From NCBI RefSeq assembly GCF_007846095.1, contig NZ_VOEI01000002.1, positions 1 to 64,000 of the forward strand: DNA of 64,000 nt. The letters run 5' to 3'. Below the pieces are notes generated by a model that did not search any database, was not told the origin of the DNA, and saw only the letters and a program-made list of their open reading frames with translations. The translations under genes and the position numbers were made by a program. Position 1 is the stretch's first letter, and the number at the start of each line of letters is the position of its first letter. Source of the DNA: Mucilaginibacter achroorhodeus (GTDB lineage Bacteria; Bacteroidota; Bacteroidia; Sphingobacteriales; Sphingobacteriaceae). Of this stretch, positions 1-8,249 are shown in pieces.

Positions 1-105
1 AGGGTCTTCTTCAGATTATGAGCCATTAGCTCAGAGCCTAAGTCATAGTTCACCCTGCCTCCTCGCGATCTTTTATCCTACTAAAATAATTATGCAAATC
101 TAAAG

Positions 106-151
106 GAGCTTGTCGAAGACCTTGCCACGCCATGAGTGGTTCGACGTGCTC
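106..151. repeat. imperfect intergenic inverted repeat
   Basis: GAGCTTGTCGAA at 106-117 is mirrored by TTCGACGTGCTC at 140-151 (10 of 12 positions pair). It lies in gene-free DNA downstream of rpmA and resembles the dispersed REP-like elements common in Sphingobacteriaceae. I saw no second full copy in this window. Confidence 0.45.
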
Positions 152-193
152 ACCATGACAAATAATTCATCATCACGCCTTAAATAACAACAA

Positions 194-225
194 AAAAGCC
201 CCGATCATTTTTGACCGGGGCTTTT
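194..225 (-). terminator. Rho-independent terminator of rplU-rpmA
   Basis: Stem AAAAGCCCCG / CGGGGCTTTT with a 12-nt loop, 20 bases past the rpmA stop codon. A/T runs on both sides make it potentially bidirectional. Confidence 0.8.
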
Positions 226-244
226 CTATATCTGTAATTGAAGA

Positions 245-667
245 TTACTCTGCAGCAGCTTCTTCAGCAGTATCAGCAGCTTCTTCTTTCTTTGCTTTTG
301 GAGCAGCAGCTTTCTTAGCTTTTGGAGCCTCTTCAGCTACCGGAGCTTCGACAGCTTTTGCCTCTTTTTTTGCAGCCGCTTTAGGAGCAGCAACTTCAGC
401 AACTGGTGCATCTTCTAAAGGAAGTACTGATACGTATGAACGGTTATCAGCTTTCTTTTTGAAAACAACTTTACCGTCGATAAGAGCGAATAAAGTATGG
501 TCTTTACCGATACCTACATTAAGGCCCGGGTTGTGTTGTGTACCACGCTGGCGAACAATGATGTTACCTGCAATAGCCGGCTGACCACCAAAAATTTTGA
601 TACCTAAACGTTTGCTATGCGATTCGCGGCCGTTTCGTGAACTACCGGCCCCTTTTTTGTGTGCCAT
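245..667 (-). CDS. rpmA: 50S ribosomal protein L27 with long Ala/Lys/Glu tail
   Basis: Large-subunit ribosomal protein near the peptidyl-transferase centre. The N-terminus [16 protein letters not shown] and the core up to about residue 84 (including [10 protein letters not shown] and [10 protein letters not shown]) are typical of L27. The protein is 140 aa against the usual ~85. The extra ~55 residues form a low-complexity Ala/Pro/Lys/Glu tail built on PKAKK/EEA-type units, like the tails of histone-H1-like proteins. The ATG at 667 matches the universal MAHKK start. It is downstream of rplU in the normal rplU-rpmA order, 49 nt apart, with a terminator after it. The core assignment is certain; the role of the tail is unknown. 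Confidence 0.97.
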   Translation of the reverse strand: MAHKKGAGSSRNGRESHSKRLGIKIFGGQPAIAGNIIVRQRGTQHNPGLNVGIGKDHTLFALIDGKVVFKKKADNRSYVSVLPLEDAPVAEVAAPKAAAKKEAKAVEAPVAEEAPKAKKAAAPKAKKEEAADTAEEAAAE

Positions 668-716
668 TTCTTAATATTTTTAACAGGAATTAAATTCCCG
701 CAAGTTTAAAATCTAA

Positions 717-1025
717 TTATAAAGTGATACCAGTGATCTCGATCTTGGTGAATTGCTGACGGTGACCGTTTTTCTTTTTGTAACCTTTTCTTCTTTTCTT
801 TTTGAAAACGATTACTTTATCACCTTTTAAATGAGACACGATCTTAGCTGATACCTTAGCGCCTTTTAAATCAGAACCTAATTTAAATTTACCTTCGTTC
901 TCTGCTAACAACACGTTGTCAAATTCAATATTAGCGCCTTCGTCTCCTTGTAAACGGTGTACAAAGATCTGCTGGTCTTTCGCAACTTTAAACTGTTGCC
1001 CGGCTATACTTACTATTGCGTACAT
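717..1025 (-). CDS. rplU: 50S ribosomal protein L21
   Basis: Ribosomal protein L21 that binds 23S rRNA, 102 aa, normal family length. MYAIVSIAGQQFKVAKDQ at the N-terminus and the basic FKKKRRKGYKKKNGHRQ block near residues 74-90 are family hallmarks, as is the C-terminal TKIEITGI. It is the first gene of the rplU-rpmA pair and has a perfect Bacteroidota -7 element about 35 nt upstream of the ATG. Confidence 0.98.
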   Translation of the reverse strand: MYAIVSIAGQQFKVAKDQQIFVHRLQGDEGANIEFDNVLLAENEGKFKLGSDLKGAKVSAKIVSHLKGDKVIVFKKKRRKGYKKKNGHRQQFTKIEITGITL

Positions 1026-1058
1026 TGTTGATTAATTATTGTTTTAAATTTTGAGGTG

Positions 1059-1066
1059 CAAATATA
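1059..1066 (-). promoter_or_regulatory. -7 element of the rplU promoter
   Basis: On the minus strand the sequence reads TATATTTG, a perfect match to the Bacteroidota -7 consensus TAnnTTTG, followed by a ~33-nt leader before the rplU ATG. A convincing -33 TTG is not seen; the region at that distance is T-rich. Confidence 0.6.
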
Positions 1067-1116
1067 TGCATTAATATGTAAATAAGAAACCTTAATTTAT
1101 TTTTACTTCCAGGGCT

Positions 1117-1620
1117 TTATTTGATATTTCTGAGCCTTGCTTCATTCTCATCAAGTTTCTTTTGTATTTCCTTTATCAGGCGCTCGTTGGCATCTTTCAG
1201 CTTCTCATTACCATCATAGGCCTCATCATAAACTACACGTTTGGTTTTGCGCTTGTACTTATACTCTATAATGTAACGCATTGAGCGTTCTTTGGGGTCT
1301 TTCTTGATTTCGTTTGCGGGGAAATCCCAGAAACCAAGCTCAGCAGCTTTGCGGTGCAGATAAAGCAGATCATCTTTGCTCAGGTTCATGTGCATTTTCA
1401 CCACAGAATCTTTACGGTTCACAAACTGGTAATCGCCGGTTGCAGAATTGTACTTGTTTAGCAAACTGTCATTAAAACCATATTCCAGTTTCAAGCTTTC
1501 AAATTCGGCAAATTTATAGGGTGCGTTCTTAACCATCATACCGTAATAGTAAACACAATACAGCATAAACGGCACAACAACACTTAGAAGAAGAAATATT
1601 TTTTTTGCACGATTAGACAT
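1117..1620 (-). CDS. hypothetical single-pass membrane protein
   Basis: Not recognised. The 167-aa protein has one N-terminal hydrophobic segment (about residues 8-27) and then a charged domain expected outside the cytoplasm. The domain holds a Lys/Arg/Tyr-rich strand region (YIIEYKYKRKTKRVVYDE) and a C-terminal helix rich in Glu/Lys. The segment from LSKDDLLYLHRKAAELGFWDFP resembles small Bacteroidota lipoprotein-like domains of unknown function. It stands alone between rplU and the broken four-helix-bundle gene. Confidence 0.7.
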   Translation of the reverse strand: MSNRAKKIFLLLSVVVPFMLYCVYYYGMMVKNAPYKFAEFESLKLEYGFNDSLLNKYNSATGDYQFVNRKDSVVKMHMNLSKDDLLYLHRKAAELGFWDFPANEIKKDPKERSMRYIIEYKYKRKTKRVVYDEAYDGNEKLKDANERLIKEIQKKLDENEARLRNIK

Positions 1621-1635
1621 CTTTATTTAATTATC

Positions 1636-1685
1636 GAATTATTGAGTTATAGAATTATTGAATTTGCGAAATAACGAATTATTGA
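1636..1685. repeat. AT-rich repeat: three copies of GAATTATTGA
   Basis: GAATTATTGA occurs at 1636, 1652 and 1676. The inverse, TCAATAATTC, occurs at 2076 with a further 9/10 copy at 2084. The copies bracket the interrupted four-helix-bundle gene as inverted repeats. Confidence 0.6.
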
Positions 1686-1700
1686 TTACTTCTTTTTTGA

Positions 1701-2063
1701 TTATTGGACAGTTTTACGAGATGCAGACACAACTTTGAGTATTTCATTAGCTTCCGTCATCAATGTAGAGATCGCATCTTTAGCAACAACTTCTGCTTCA
1801 ATTAATACTTCCATCCAAAATACAGATTCATCTGCCTCTTCGACTACTATAGATAATTTAGCATGAAATTCGGCCTGAGAACGAGCCCTGCAAACTGCAC
1901 GATAATTAGATCCTACAGATGATGATGAGCGCAATAGTTGTCTTCCTATTATTTTGGCCTCTTCAGTTTTTGGCAGCGTTCTGAAAAATTTGATATTATC
2001 AACTACGAATTTCTATGTCCGCTTTTTAAAAGCTTCTGCAAACTCTATTCTTTCGTTACTCAT
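1701..2063 (-). pseudogene. four-helix-bundle protein (23S rRNA intervening-sequence family), nonsense-interrupted
   Basis: Read from the ATG at 2063, the minus strand gives MSNERIEFAEAFKKRT, then an in-frame TAG at 2013-2015, then KFVVDNIKFFRTLPKTEEAK, leading straight into RSSSSVGSNYRAVCRARSQ and on to SASRKTVQ. Without the stop this is a full-length (~120 aa) four-helix-bundle (S23/IVP) protein; RSSSSVGSNYRAVCRARS is the family signature. A single base change explains the stop, and the rest of the frame is intact, so the loss is recent, or there is suppression or internal initiation. A shorter 77-aa frame starting at 1934 could still be translated but lacks the first helix. Function of free-standing family members is unknown. 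Confidence 0.8.
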
Positions 2064-2075
2064 CAATTCGATAAA

Positions 2076-2092
2076 TCAATAATTCAATAATT
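2076..2092. repeat. AT-rich repeat TCAATAATTC, inverse of the 1636-1685 set
   Basis: One perfect copy at 2076-2085 and one partial copy overlapping it, just upstream of the broken gene's start and touching the stop codon of the symporter gene. Confidence 0.5.
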
Positions 2093-3488
2093 ATTTTTCT
2101 CCTTCACTAAGTCCCTCATTAGATAGCTCTCCTTCCCATTTGCTTACTACTGCCGTGGCCATCGCATTACCCAATACGTTAGTAGCGGAGCGTCCCATGT
2201 CGAGCAGCGGATCAATACCTATCAATAACGCCAAACCCGCCTCAGGGATGTTGAACATGGAAACGGTACCTGCGATCACTACTAATGATGCTCGCGGCAC
2301 ACCTGCAATTCCTTTACTGGTGAGCATAAGTACTAATAGCATAGATAGCTGATGCTGAAACGAAAGATGGATATTGTATGATTGTGCTAAGAACAATGAA
2401 GCGAAGGTCATGTACATCATAGAGCCATCAAGGTTAAACGAGTAACCAAGGGGCAATACAAAGCTTACAATTTTGTCTTTACAGCCAAAGCGCTCAAGCT
2501 CTAACAACACTTTAGGATAAGCGGCCTCGCTGGTTGATGTACTAAAGGCGATAAGTATAGCATCCTTTATCCTGCTTACCAGGTTAAATACCCTACCCTT
2601 CAATACAAAGAATCCGGCTAACACGATCACCAGCCATAATAATAGCAACGAGAAATAAAACTCGCCTATAAATATGGCGTAAGTAGATAAAATACCTAAC
2701 CCCTGTTTAGCGATGATCGCTGTAATAGCACCAAATACCGCAAGCGGTGCCAGTTGCATTACATAGCCGGTTATTTTCAATATCACATGCGCAATGGCAT
2801 CCAACGCTTTAACTACAACATCACCTTTTTCACCAATGGCAGCGGTTGCCACGCCAAAGAATAGCGCAAAGACCACTATCTGCAGAATCTCATTATTCGC
2901 CATTGATTCCACAAAACTTCTTGGGAACACGTGGCTAATGAAATCGCGCAGCGAAAGGGCCGTTTTTTGAATACCAGTTGATAAATGGCTATCAGGCAAT
3001 GGTAAATGCATAGCCTCGCCGGGGCGGAAGAAGTTTACCAGCATCATACCTAACAGTAGTGATACCAGCGTAGCGCTTAAGAACCAAAGCAAGGTCTTAC
3101 CGCCTATCCTGCCAACAGCTTTAATATCGCCTACCTTAGCAACGCCTACAACCAGCGTTGTAAATACCAAAGGCGCAACGATCATTTTTATCAGGCGAAG
3201 AAAAACATCACTCAAGATGGTAAAAATCTCCAGTTTATCCTCACGGGCTTTGTCGGCATCCTTGCGAACGGTAGCCTGGGCAGCGCGTTCTTTCTTCAGC
3301 GTTTTGAAGCTTATTGCCGTGGTATCAGCACTAACGGCAATTTGCTCGTCTAATGTTTTTATCTTTACTTCGGCGGCGCTTATAGTGGTATTAATGTTGT
3401 TAATAACCGTGGCGTTGTAAGTATAGCCGGCAATTACGCCAAGCACCAAAGCAATAAAAATGTAAAGGGTAAGTTTGCTCTTCTGCAT
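2091..3488 (-). CDS. dicarboxylate/amino acid:cation symporter (DAACS family)
   Basis: Secondary transporter of the GltP/DctA family importing acidic amino acids or C4-dicarboxylates with Na+ or H+. Family features are FLRLIKMIVAPLVFTTLVVG, the serine-rich re-entrant loop AFSTSTSEAAYPKVL, and the substrate/Na+ motif MGRSATNVLGNAMATAVV near the C-terminus. The 465-aa length is slightly long because the loop after the first membrane helix (about residues 30-85) is a charged, Ala/Lys-rich stretch predicted as a periplasmic coiled coil; most members go directly from TM1 to the LSDVFLRLIK helix. Substrate cannot be fixed from sequence. Divergent from the next gene with only 47 nt between start codons. 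Confidence 0.92.
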   Translation of the reverse strand: MQKSKLTLYIFIALVLGVIAGYTYNATVINNINTTISAAEVKIKTLDEQIAVSADTTAISFKTLKKERAAQATVRKDADKAREDKLEIFTILSDVFLRLIKMIVAPLVFTTLVVGVAKVGDIKAVGRIGGKTLLWFLSATLVSLLLGMMLVNFFRPGEAMHLPLPDSHLSTGIQKTALSLRDFISHVFPRSFVESMANNEILQIVVFALFFGVATAAIGEKGDVVVKALDAIAHVILKITGYVMQLAPLAVFGAITAIIAKQGLGILSTYAIFIGEFYFSLLLLWLVIVLAGFFVLKGRVFNLVSRIKDAILIAFSTSTSEAAYPKVLLELERFGCKDKIVSFVLPLGYSFNLDGSMMYMTFASLFLAQSYNIHLSFQHQLSMLLVLMLTSKGIAGVPRASLVVIAGTVSMFNIPEAGLALLIGIDPLLDMGRSATNVLGNAMATAVVSKWEGELSNEGLSEGEK

Positions 3489-3535
3489 TTTTTAAGTATG
3501 GCGCAAAAATAGGAAAATAAAGCTAAGGTTAACGG

Positions 3536-4063
3536 ATGAGTATTACTACCTACGGATTACAGCAAATAAAGAAGGAATTACAGCACCTACCTGCCGAGCA
3601 GTTGGCCGAGTTATGCCTTCGCCTTATCCGCTACAAAAAAGAAAACAAAGAGCTGCTGGCTTATCTGTTGTTTGAATCGCATAACGAGCAGGATTTCATA
3701 GAGTCGGTAAAGGCCGAGGCCGGTTTTATGTTTAGTCAGCTGCCTGTACAACCATATTTTGCAGCTAAAGGCCTGCGCAAGATCTTAAAGATGCTTACCA
3801 AATACATCAAATTTATAGGCAACAAAACCGCCGAAGTTGAATTGCTTATAAACTTTTGCCAAAATTATATGCAGTATGTTGTTAAGCAAACTTCCCATAA
3901 ACCCATCAGGCTCATCCTAACGCGCCAGATAGATAAAATTAAAGGAGTGTTGAGTAAACTGCACGAGGATCTGCAGTATGATTACATTAACGACTATGAG
4001 CAGATGATTGCCGATGCCGACGGCAAATACGCCTGGTTCAGTAAAAAAAGTTACGAGTTGTAA
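3536..4063 (+). CDS. conserved hypothetical protein, helical
   Basis: Not recognised with certainty. The 175-aa soluble protein is almost entirely predicted helix, opening with a leucine-rich segment (LQHLPAEQLAELCLRLIRYKK) followed by basic helices. No catalytic motif or membrane segment is seen. It precedes the ECF sigma gene by 42 nt, so cotranscription is possible but unproven. Confidence 0.75.
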   Translation: MSITTYGLQQIKKELQHLPAEQLAELCLRLIRYKKENKELLAYLLFESHNEQDFIESVKAEAGFMFSQLPVQPYFAAKGLRKILKMLTKYIKFIGNKTAEVELLINFCQNYMQYVVKQTSHKPIRLILTRQIDKIKGVLSKLHEDLQYDYINDYEQMIADADGKYAWFSKKSYEL

Positions 4064-4105
4064 CTTTTAGTGCTTTACTTTGTCAAACCTATAAATTATT
4101 AACAA

Positions 4106-4606
4106 GTGGCGGATAACAACGAAGAAGCTTTCAGGCGAATATATGAGGCCAATTCAAAAAAGATCTTCCATTTGTGCTATGGTTACACAGGTGACGACGA
4201 TGCGGCTAACGACCTTTTGCAGGAAACCTTCCTGAAAGTTTGGCAAAATCTACACAAATTTCGTAATCAGGCACTAATCTCAACCTGGATTTATCGTATT
4301 GCAGTAAATACTTGTTTAACTTATTTGCGATCAGAAAAACGGCAGGCTAAGGACGAGCTTACCCCGCAGATAGCCGAAACCAAACGCGAGGAATTTTCTG
4401 AAAAAAATGAGCAGGTTGCTTTGCTATACAAGTGTATATCAAAACTTGAGGAATCGGAAAGAATTATTATAACATTGGTACTTGATGAAGTGCCGTATCC
4501 CGAGATCGCAGAGGTTTCGGGCATATCAGAAGGAAATTTGAGAGTAAAGATCCACCGTATTAAACAAAAACTGACAGAGTTATACAATCATCATGAAGGA
4601 CTTTGA
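4106..4606 (+). CDS. ECF-type RNA polymerase sigma factor
   Basis: Extracytoplasmic-function sigma-70 factor, 166 aa. Region 2 is at about residues 8-75 (FHLCYGYTGDDDAANDLLQE, then TFLKVWQNLHKFR) and region 4 at about 105-160 (ISEGNLRVKIHRIKQKL helix-turn-helix). There is no C-terminal extension. The start is a GTG at 4106; no ATG gives a complete region 2. It overlaps the following membrane-protein gene by 14 bp, the usual arrangement for sigma factor and cognate regulator, so translational coupling is likely. Confidence 0.9.
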   Translation: MADNNEEAFRRIYEANSKKIFHLCYGYTGDDDAANDLLQETFLKVWQNLHKFRNQALISTWIYRIAVNTCLTYLRSEKRQAKDELTPQIAETKREEFSEKNEQVALLYKCISKLEESERIIITLVLDEVPYPEIAEVSGISEGNLRVKIHRIKQKLTELYNHHEGL

Positions 4607-5183
4607 TCACTTAATGTCGGTTTGGCAGGCACAGCCGCCTAAAGAGCACTTATCTGTTGACGACGTAGTCAAACAGGTTAAGAAGGGCATCCGTGCGTTC
4701 ACTACACGCCTGTATTGGGGTATTGTGGCGATGATAGGCACCGTTGCGGCAGCATTTATCCTGATGTTTTTTATGGCGTTTAAATCGCCGGCCACTACGT
4801 TCGGTATCCTTATAATTTTATTTGCAATGGCTATCTATCTGTATTTTATGATACGCCATTACCATATGCTTAACAAGCATGATCTTACTCAAAATCCCTC
4901 AGACTATTTGGATAGCCTGAAGCAGTACCAAAAAGACCGTTCACGTACGGTGGGCTGGTTTTATTATCTGTACATATTGTTGCTTAGTGCCGGGTTGGCT
5001 TTATATTTTGTTGAGGTGTTGGAAAATGCCTCGGTAGGTTTTAAAGTTGCCACTTACGGACTAACTGCCATTTGGTTCCTATTCACCACATTCTATATCA
5101 AGCCACGCATGATGCGCAGCGAGGAAGAAAAGCTTAACCTGATGATAGATCGGTTAGAGCGTCTGCAGCAACAATTTGATTAA
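4593..5183 (+). CDS. four-helix membrane protein, probable partner of the ECF sigma factor
   Basis: The 196-aa protein has a short cytosolic N-terminus (to ~residue 35) and two hairpins of hydrophobic segments (about 42-62/67-87 and 122-140/150-168), ending in a charged C-terminal helix. It has no recognisable anti-sigma zinc motif (HxxxCxxC). The 14-bp overlap with the sigma gene and the N-terminal cytosolic helix suggest an anti-sigma role, but that is inference from position. Its stop codon shares a base with the next start (TAATG). Confidence 0.75.
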   Translation: MKDFDHLMSVWQAQPPKEHLSVDDVVKQVKKGIRAFTTRLYWGIVAMIGTVAAAFILMFFMAFKSPATTFGILIILFAMAIYLYFMIRHYHMLNKHDLTQNPSDYLDSLKQYQKDRSRTVGWFYYLYILLLSAGLALYFVEVLENASVGFKVATYGLTAIWFLFTTFYIKPRMMRSEEEKLNLMIDRLERLQQQFD

Positions 5184-5701
5184 TGAAGATTACACTGAGG
5201 CGTGTTGATTTAAACGAAGCTGATCTATTGCTTAACATAAGGCAGCAAACTTTTTTTGATGCTTTTGCCTCAAAGAACGATCCTGCCCACATGCAGGCCT
5301 ATGCAAAAGAAGCATTCACTATAGCAAATACAATCGCTGAGCTTTCCAACCCTGAATCTGAAATTTACTTTGCCTTGGCAGATAACGAAGTTGCAGGTTA
5401 CCTCAAGCTAAACTTTAATAATGCCCAAACAGAACAACAAGGTAATGATGCATTGGAACTGGAGCGCATCTATGTGTTAGAAAAATTCCAGGGGCAAAAA
5501 GTTGGTAAATATTTGATGGATTATGCCATTAATAAAGCCATGGAAACCGGAAAAAAATTTATCTGGTTGGGCGTTTGGGAGCATAATGAAAAGGCGCTTG
5601 CATTCTATCAAAGCAAAGGTTTTGTTGTGTTCGGCAGCCATCCCTTCAAATTGGGTGCCGATAACCAGTTAGACCTTTTAATGAAGAAAGATTTAATTTG
5701 A
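5183..5701 (+). CDS. GNAT family N-acetyltransferase
   Basis: Acetyl-CoA-dependent N-acetyltransferase of the GNAT fold, 172 aa. Motif A with the CoA-binding loop is ERIYVLEKFQGQKVGKYLMD (about residues 92-112). Motif B is WLGVWEHNEKALAFYQSKGF (about 129-148), followed by the LLMKKDL end. Similar to RimI/YkkB-type acetyltransferases; the substrate is unknown. It is translationally coupled to the upstream membrane protein (TAATG overlap), so it belongs to the sigma-factor operon. Confidence 0.9.
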   Translation: MKITLRRVDLNEADLLLNIRQQTFFDAFASKNDPAHMQAYAKEAFTIANTIAELSNPESEIYFALADNEVAGYLKLNFNNAQTEQQGNDALELERIYVLEKFQGQKVGKYLMDYAINKAMETGKKFIWLGVWEHNEKALAFYQSKGFVVFGSHPFKLGADNQLDLLMKKDLI

Positions 5702-5861
5702 TCAAATTCATAGCTGGCGCACGCCTGCCGCGTGTATCCTCATTCGCCAATATGTCAAATTTATTTCGTGAGATCTTTGACTACCTATTGAAAAACTTCT
5801 ATCCAACTTATTTCAAACCGTATCCAAGCCAACTTGTTAGATTTTAAAACAAAGAACTAAC

Positions 5862-6077
5862 ATGGAACAATTTGATGCAGTACTCACCGGTACAGATACA
5901 GATGTCAACGGCGTAGTTACCGCTAACGCCGGTGTATATACCTTTAAAGCTATTGATGATAGTATTGAACTAAGCATTGCCAAGGATGCCGAAGGCAATT
6001 GGGAGCGCATTGCAGGTTCAGAACCATATTTATCCGGCTGGATAGATGAACTTGCCGAACAGATACAAACCAAATAA
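5862..6077 (+). CDS. small hypothetical protein
   Basis: A 71-aa acidic protein without membrane segments, dominated by alternating beta-strand-like residues (GVYTFKAIDDSIELSIAKD) and a short amphipathic C-terminal helix. No family recognised. It lies 14 nt upstream of the aldo/keto reductase and is probably in the same transcript. Confidence 0.65.
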   Translation: MEQFDAVLTGTDTDVNGVVTANAGVYTFKAIDDSIELSIAKDAEGNWERIAGSEPYLSGWIDELAEQIQTK

Positions 6078-6091
6078 AGCGACGTGATATA

Positions 6092-7042
6092 ATGGAAAAA
6101 CGTGAATTAGGAAAATCAGGCATTGAGGTGCTTCCACTATGTTTTGGGGGCAATGTTTTTGGTTGGACGGCAGATGAAAAAACATCTTTTGAACTGCTGG
6201 ACGCCTTTGTTGACAAAGGCTTCAATTTTGTCGATACGGCCGATGTGTATTCGCGCTGGGCTCATGATGGTGTTGGCGGTCAGTCGGAGACCATTATAGG
6301 TAACTGGTTTAAACAAGGTGGTAAGCGTGATAAGATCATCCTGGCAACCAAAGTTGGCAAGCCGATGGGTGATGATAAAAAAGGGCTGTCAAAAGCATAT
6401 ATCACACAGGCCGTTGAAGACTCGTTACGCAGGTTGCAAACTGATTATGTCGATCTTTACCAGGCGCATGACGATGATCAGGAAACGCCTTTGGAAGAAA
6501 CGCTTGAGGCATTTACCGATCTGATAAAACAGGGCAAGGTAAGGGCCATAGGTGCAAGCAATTACGGTCACCAGCGTCTGCGCCAAGCGCTGCAGGTAAG
6601 TCAGGATAACGGCTTCGCCCGCTACGAAACCCTGCAACCCGAATACAATTTTTACGACCGGGAAGATTACGAGCGCCAATACGAAGCACTTTGTCATGAA
6701 GCTGGTTTAGGCGTTATTACCTACTACTCGCTGGCAAGCGGTTTCCTTACAGGTAAATACCGTTCAGAGAACGACCTTAATAAAAGCAAACGTGGCGGTG
6801 GTATCAAAAAATATTTGAACAGCCGGGGGTTTACTATTTTGCGTGCGCTTGATGAAGTTGCCCAAGAGTACAATACAACGCCTGCAAGCGTAGCTATAGC
6901 CTGGCTTATAGCAAGGCAGGGTATTACCGCTCCTATTGCCAGCGCTACAAGTGTTAAACAATTAGATGATCTGGCCAACGCAGCACAACTGGAGCTAAGC
7001 CGCGAAACTATTGAGCAGCTAACGAAAGCCAGCAGCTATTAA
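6092..7042 (+). CDS. aldo/keto reductase
   Basis: NAD(P)H-dependent oxidoreductase of the AKR superfamily, 316 aa, (beta/alpha)8 barrel. Visible catalytic tetrad: Asp and Tyr in FVDTADVYSRW, Lys in ILATKVG, and His in YVDLYQAHDDD. The C-terminal cofactor-binding segment (PIASATSVKQLDDLANA) is typical of AKR11/YghZ-like enzymes. It begins MEKRELGKSGIEVLPLCFGG, the standard family N-terminus. Substrate is unknown; a terminator follows. Confidence 0.93.
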   Translation: MEKRELGKSGIEVLPLCFGGNVFGWTADEKTSFELLDAFVDKGFNFVDTADVYSRWAHDGVGGQSETIIGNWFKQGGKRDKIILATKVGKPMGDDKKGLSKAYITQAVEDSLRRLQTDYVDLYQAHDDDQETPLEETLEAFTDLIKQGKVRAIGASNYGHQRLRQALQVSQDNGFARYETLQPEYNFYDREDYERQYEALCHEAGLGVITYYSLASGFLTGKYRSENDLNKSKRGGGIKKYLNSRGFTILRALDEVAQEYNTTPASVAIAWLIARQGITAPIASATSVKQLDDLANAAQLELSRETIEQLTKASSY

Positions 7043-7066
7043 TAACTGCAGATAGCCAAGAAATAA

Positions 7067-7095
7067 AGCCTTCGGTGGATTACCCGCCGAAGGCT
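7067..7095 (+). terminator. hairpin between the aldo/keto reductase and the convergent Gly/Asn-rich gene
   Basis: Stem AGCCTTCGGTGG / CCGCCGAAGGCT closes a short loop, with AT-rich flanks on both sides. Likely shared by the two convergent genes. Confidence 0.65.
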
Positions 7096-7122
7096 TAATT
7101 GTTATATATAGAGGAGGTAAGT

Positions 7123-7971
7123 TTAAAAGCGTGGTTGTCTCGCGTTTATACCACCATTAGTTTGTGCAAATTGTCCGGCAAAGCCACGTCCGCCACGGTC
7201 GCCTCTGTTGCCACCATCATTATTCCGTCCTCTGCCGCCCCAGCCTCCGCCGTTACCGCGATCTTGTTGCTGCTGTGGTTGTTGCTGGCCACCACCCCAA
7301 CCGCCGCCGTTATTGCGTGGTTGGCCCCAACCGCCATTATTACCGCGGTTATCGTTGTTGGGTTGCTGGCCTCTGCCCCAGCCGCCGTTGTTGTTACGGT
7401 CCGGGCGGTTCCAATTGCCGTTATCAGGCCTGCCACCGCCCCAGTTGTTATCCCGGTCCCGGTTACCTTTGTTCCATCCTCCATTGTTATCAGGGCGGTT
7501 GTAACCACCGTTCCAACGGTTATTGCCACCGTATGATCCACCTGCATAAACGTTGCCTCTTCTGCTCCAGTCGCGGCCACGGTTAAAATCTCCACCCCAA
7601 CGATTGCGGTAAACATCGTGGTTAAAATACGGACGGCTTGCCCTTATTTCGTAGTGGCGGAAAGAACGCCAGTCGTAATTGCGGTAAGCACCGGGCAGGT
7701 AAGCTGCAGACACCCATTGACCGCTGTTCATGTAGTAATAGCAATGGCGCGGCACACTGTAATAAGCTTCAACCTCCGGAAGATAATAGTAGTCGTCGCT
7801 GTCGTCAAAATCGTCGTCGTCATAAACGTCAACGGGTTGAGGCGGTGGTGCAGGTGCGTACACCGGCCTCGCAGGAATATTGAACCCGAAATGGATAGAT
7901 ACCTGTGCTTTGGCGCTGTTATAAAACAAACTGCCAAATATTATTGCTGAAAGTAAGACTGACCTTTTCAT
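7123..7971 (-). CDS. secreted Gly/Asn/Arg/Trp-rich low-complexity protein
   Basis: The start at 7971 gives a clean Sec signal peptide (MKRSVLLSAIIFGSLFYNSAKAQ, cleavage after AKA). A longer reading from 8004 would bury the signal. The mature protein begins with a Pro-rich stretch and an Asp/Tyr-rich segment (about 45-65). A folded region with YYYMNSGQWVSAAYLPGAYR-like aromatic residues follows, and the C-terminal half is a repetitive Gly/Asn/Arg/Trp/Gln tail (GGWGQ-type units). Similar proteins in Bacteroidota are annotated only as hypothetical. Location is periplasmic or cell-surface. High-GC repeats here create long antisense open frames that are artefacts. Confidence 0.8.
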   Translation of the reverse strand: MKRSVLLSAIIFGSLFYNSAKAQVSIHFGFNIPARPVYAPAPPPQPVDVYDDDDFDDSDDYYYLPEVEAYYSVPRHCYYYMNSGQWVSAAYLPGAYRNYDWRSFRHYEIRASRPYFNHDVYRNRWGGDFNRGRDWSRRGNVYAGGSYGGNNRWNGGYNRPDNNGGWNKGNRDRDNNWGGGRPDNGNWNRPDRNNNGGWGRGQQPNNDNRGNNGGWGQPRNNGGGWGGGQQQPQQQQDRGNGGGWGGRGRNNDGGNRGDRGGRGFAGQFAQTNGGINARQPRF

Positions 7972-8249
7972 TTTATTTAATGTTTGTATTGATAGGACGG
8001 CCACCGATAATGAAAGTTTAATGCCTTACATGATATATTTTACCCACACCTAACTGATTAAACTTATATTTTACTTCAGTATATAAATACAATATTTAAT
8101 TCGTAAAATACATTGATATAGCAGATCTGGACTTTAAAAATTCTGTAACCTTACTGTTTAAGTTGAAACAGATTTCGTAATCAACTGTATTATAAGTTAA
8201 TTTGAGAAAACGAGGATAAACTCCCCTATCTGCTTAAAACTCTCACGAA

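Noticed and set aside
5752..5847. Possible 31-codon frame (MSNLFREIFDYLLKNFYPTY..)
   Set aside because: Too short and without conservation evidence; may be chance.
7099..7937. Several long open frames on both strands across the Gly/Asn-rich gene
   Set aside because: They mirror the low-complexity GGW/NN repeat of the minus-strand gene; only the minus frame has a signal peptide and fits its neighbours.
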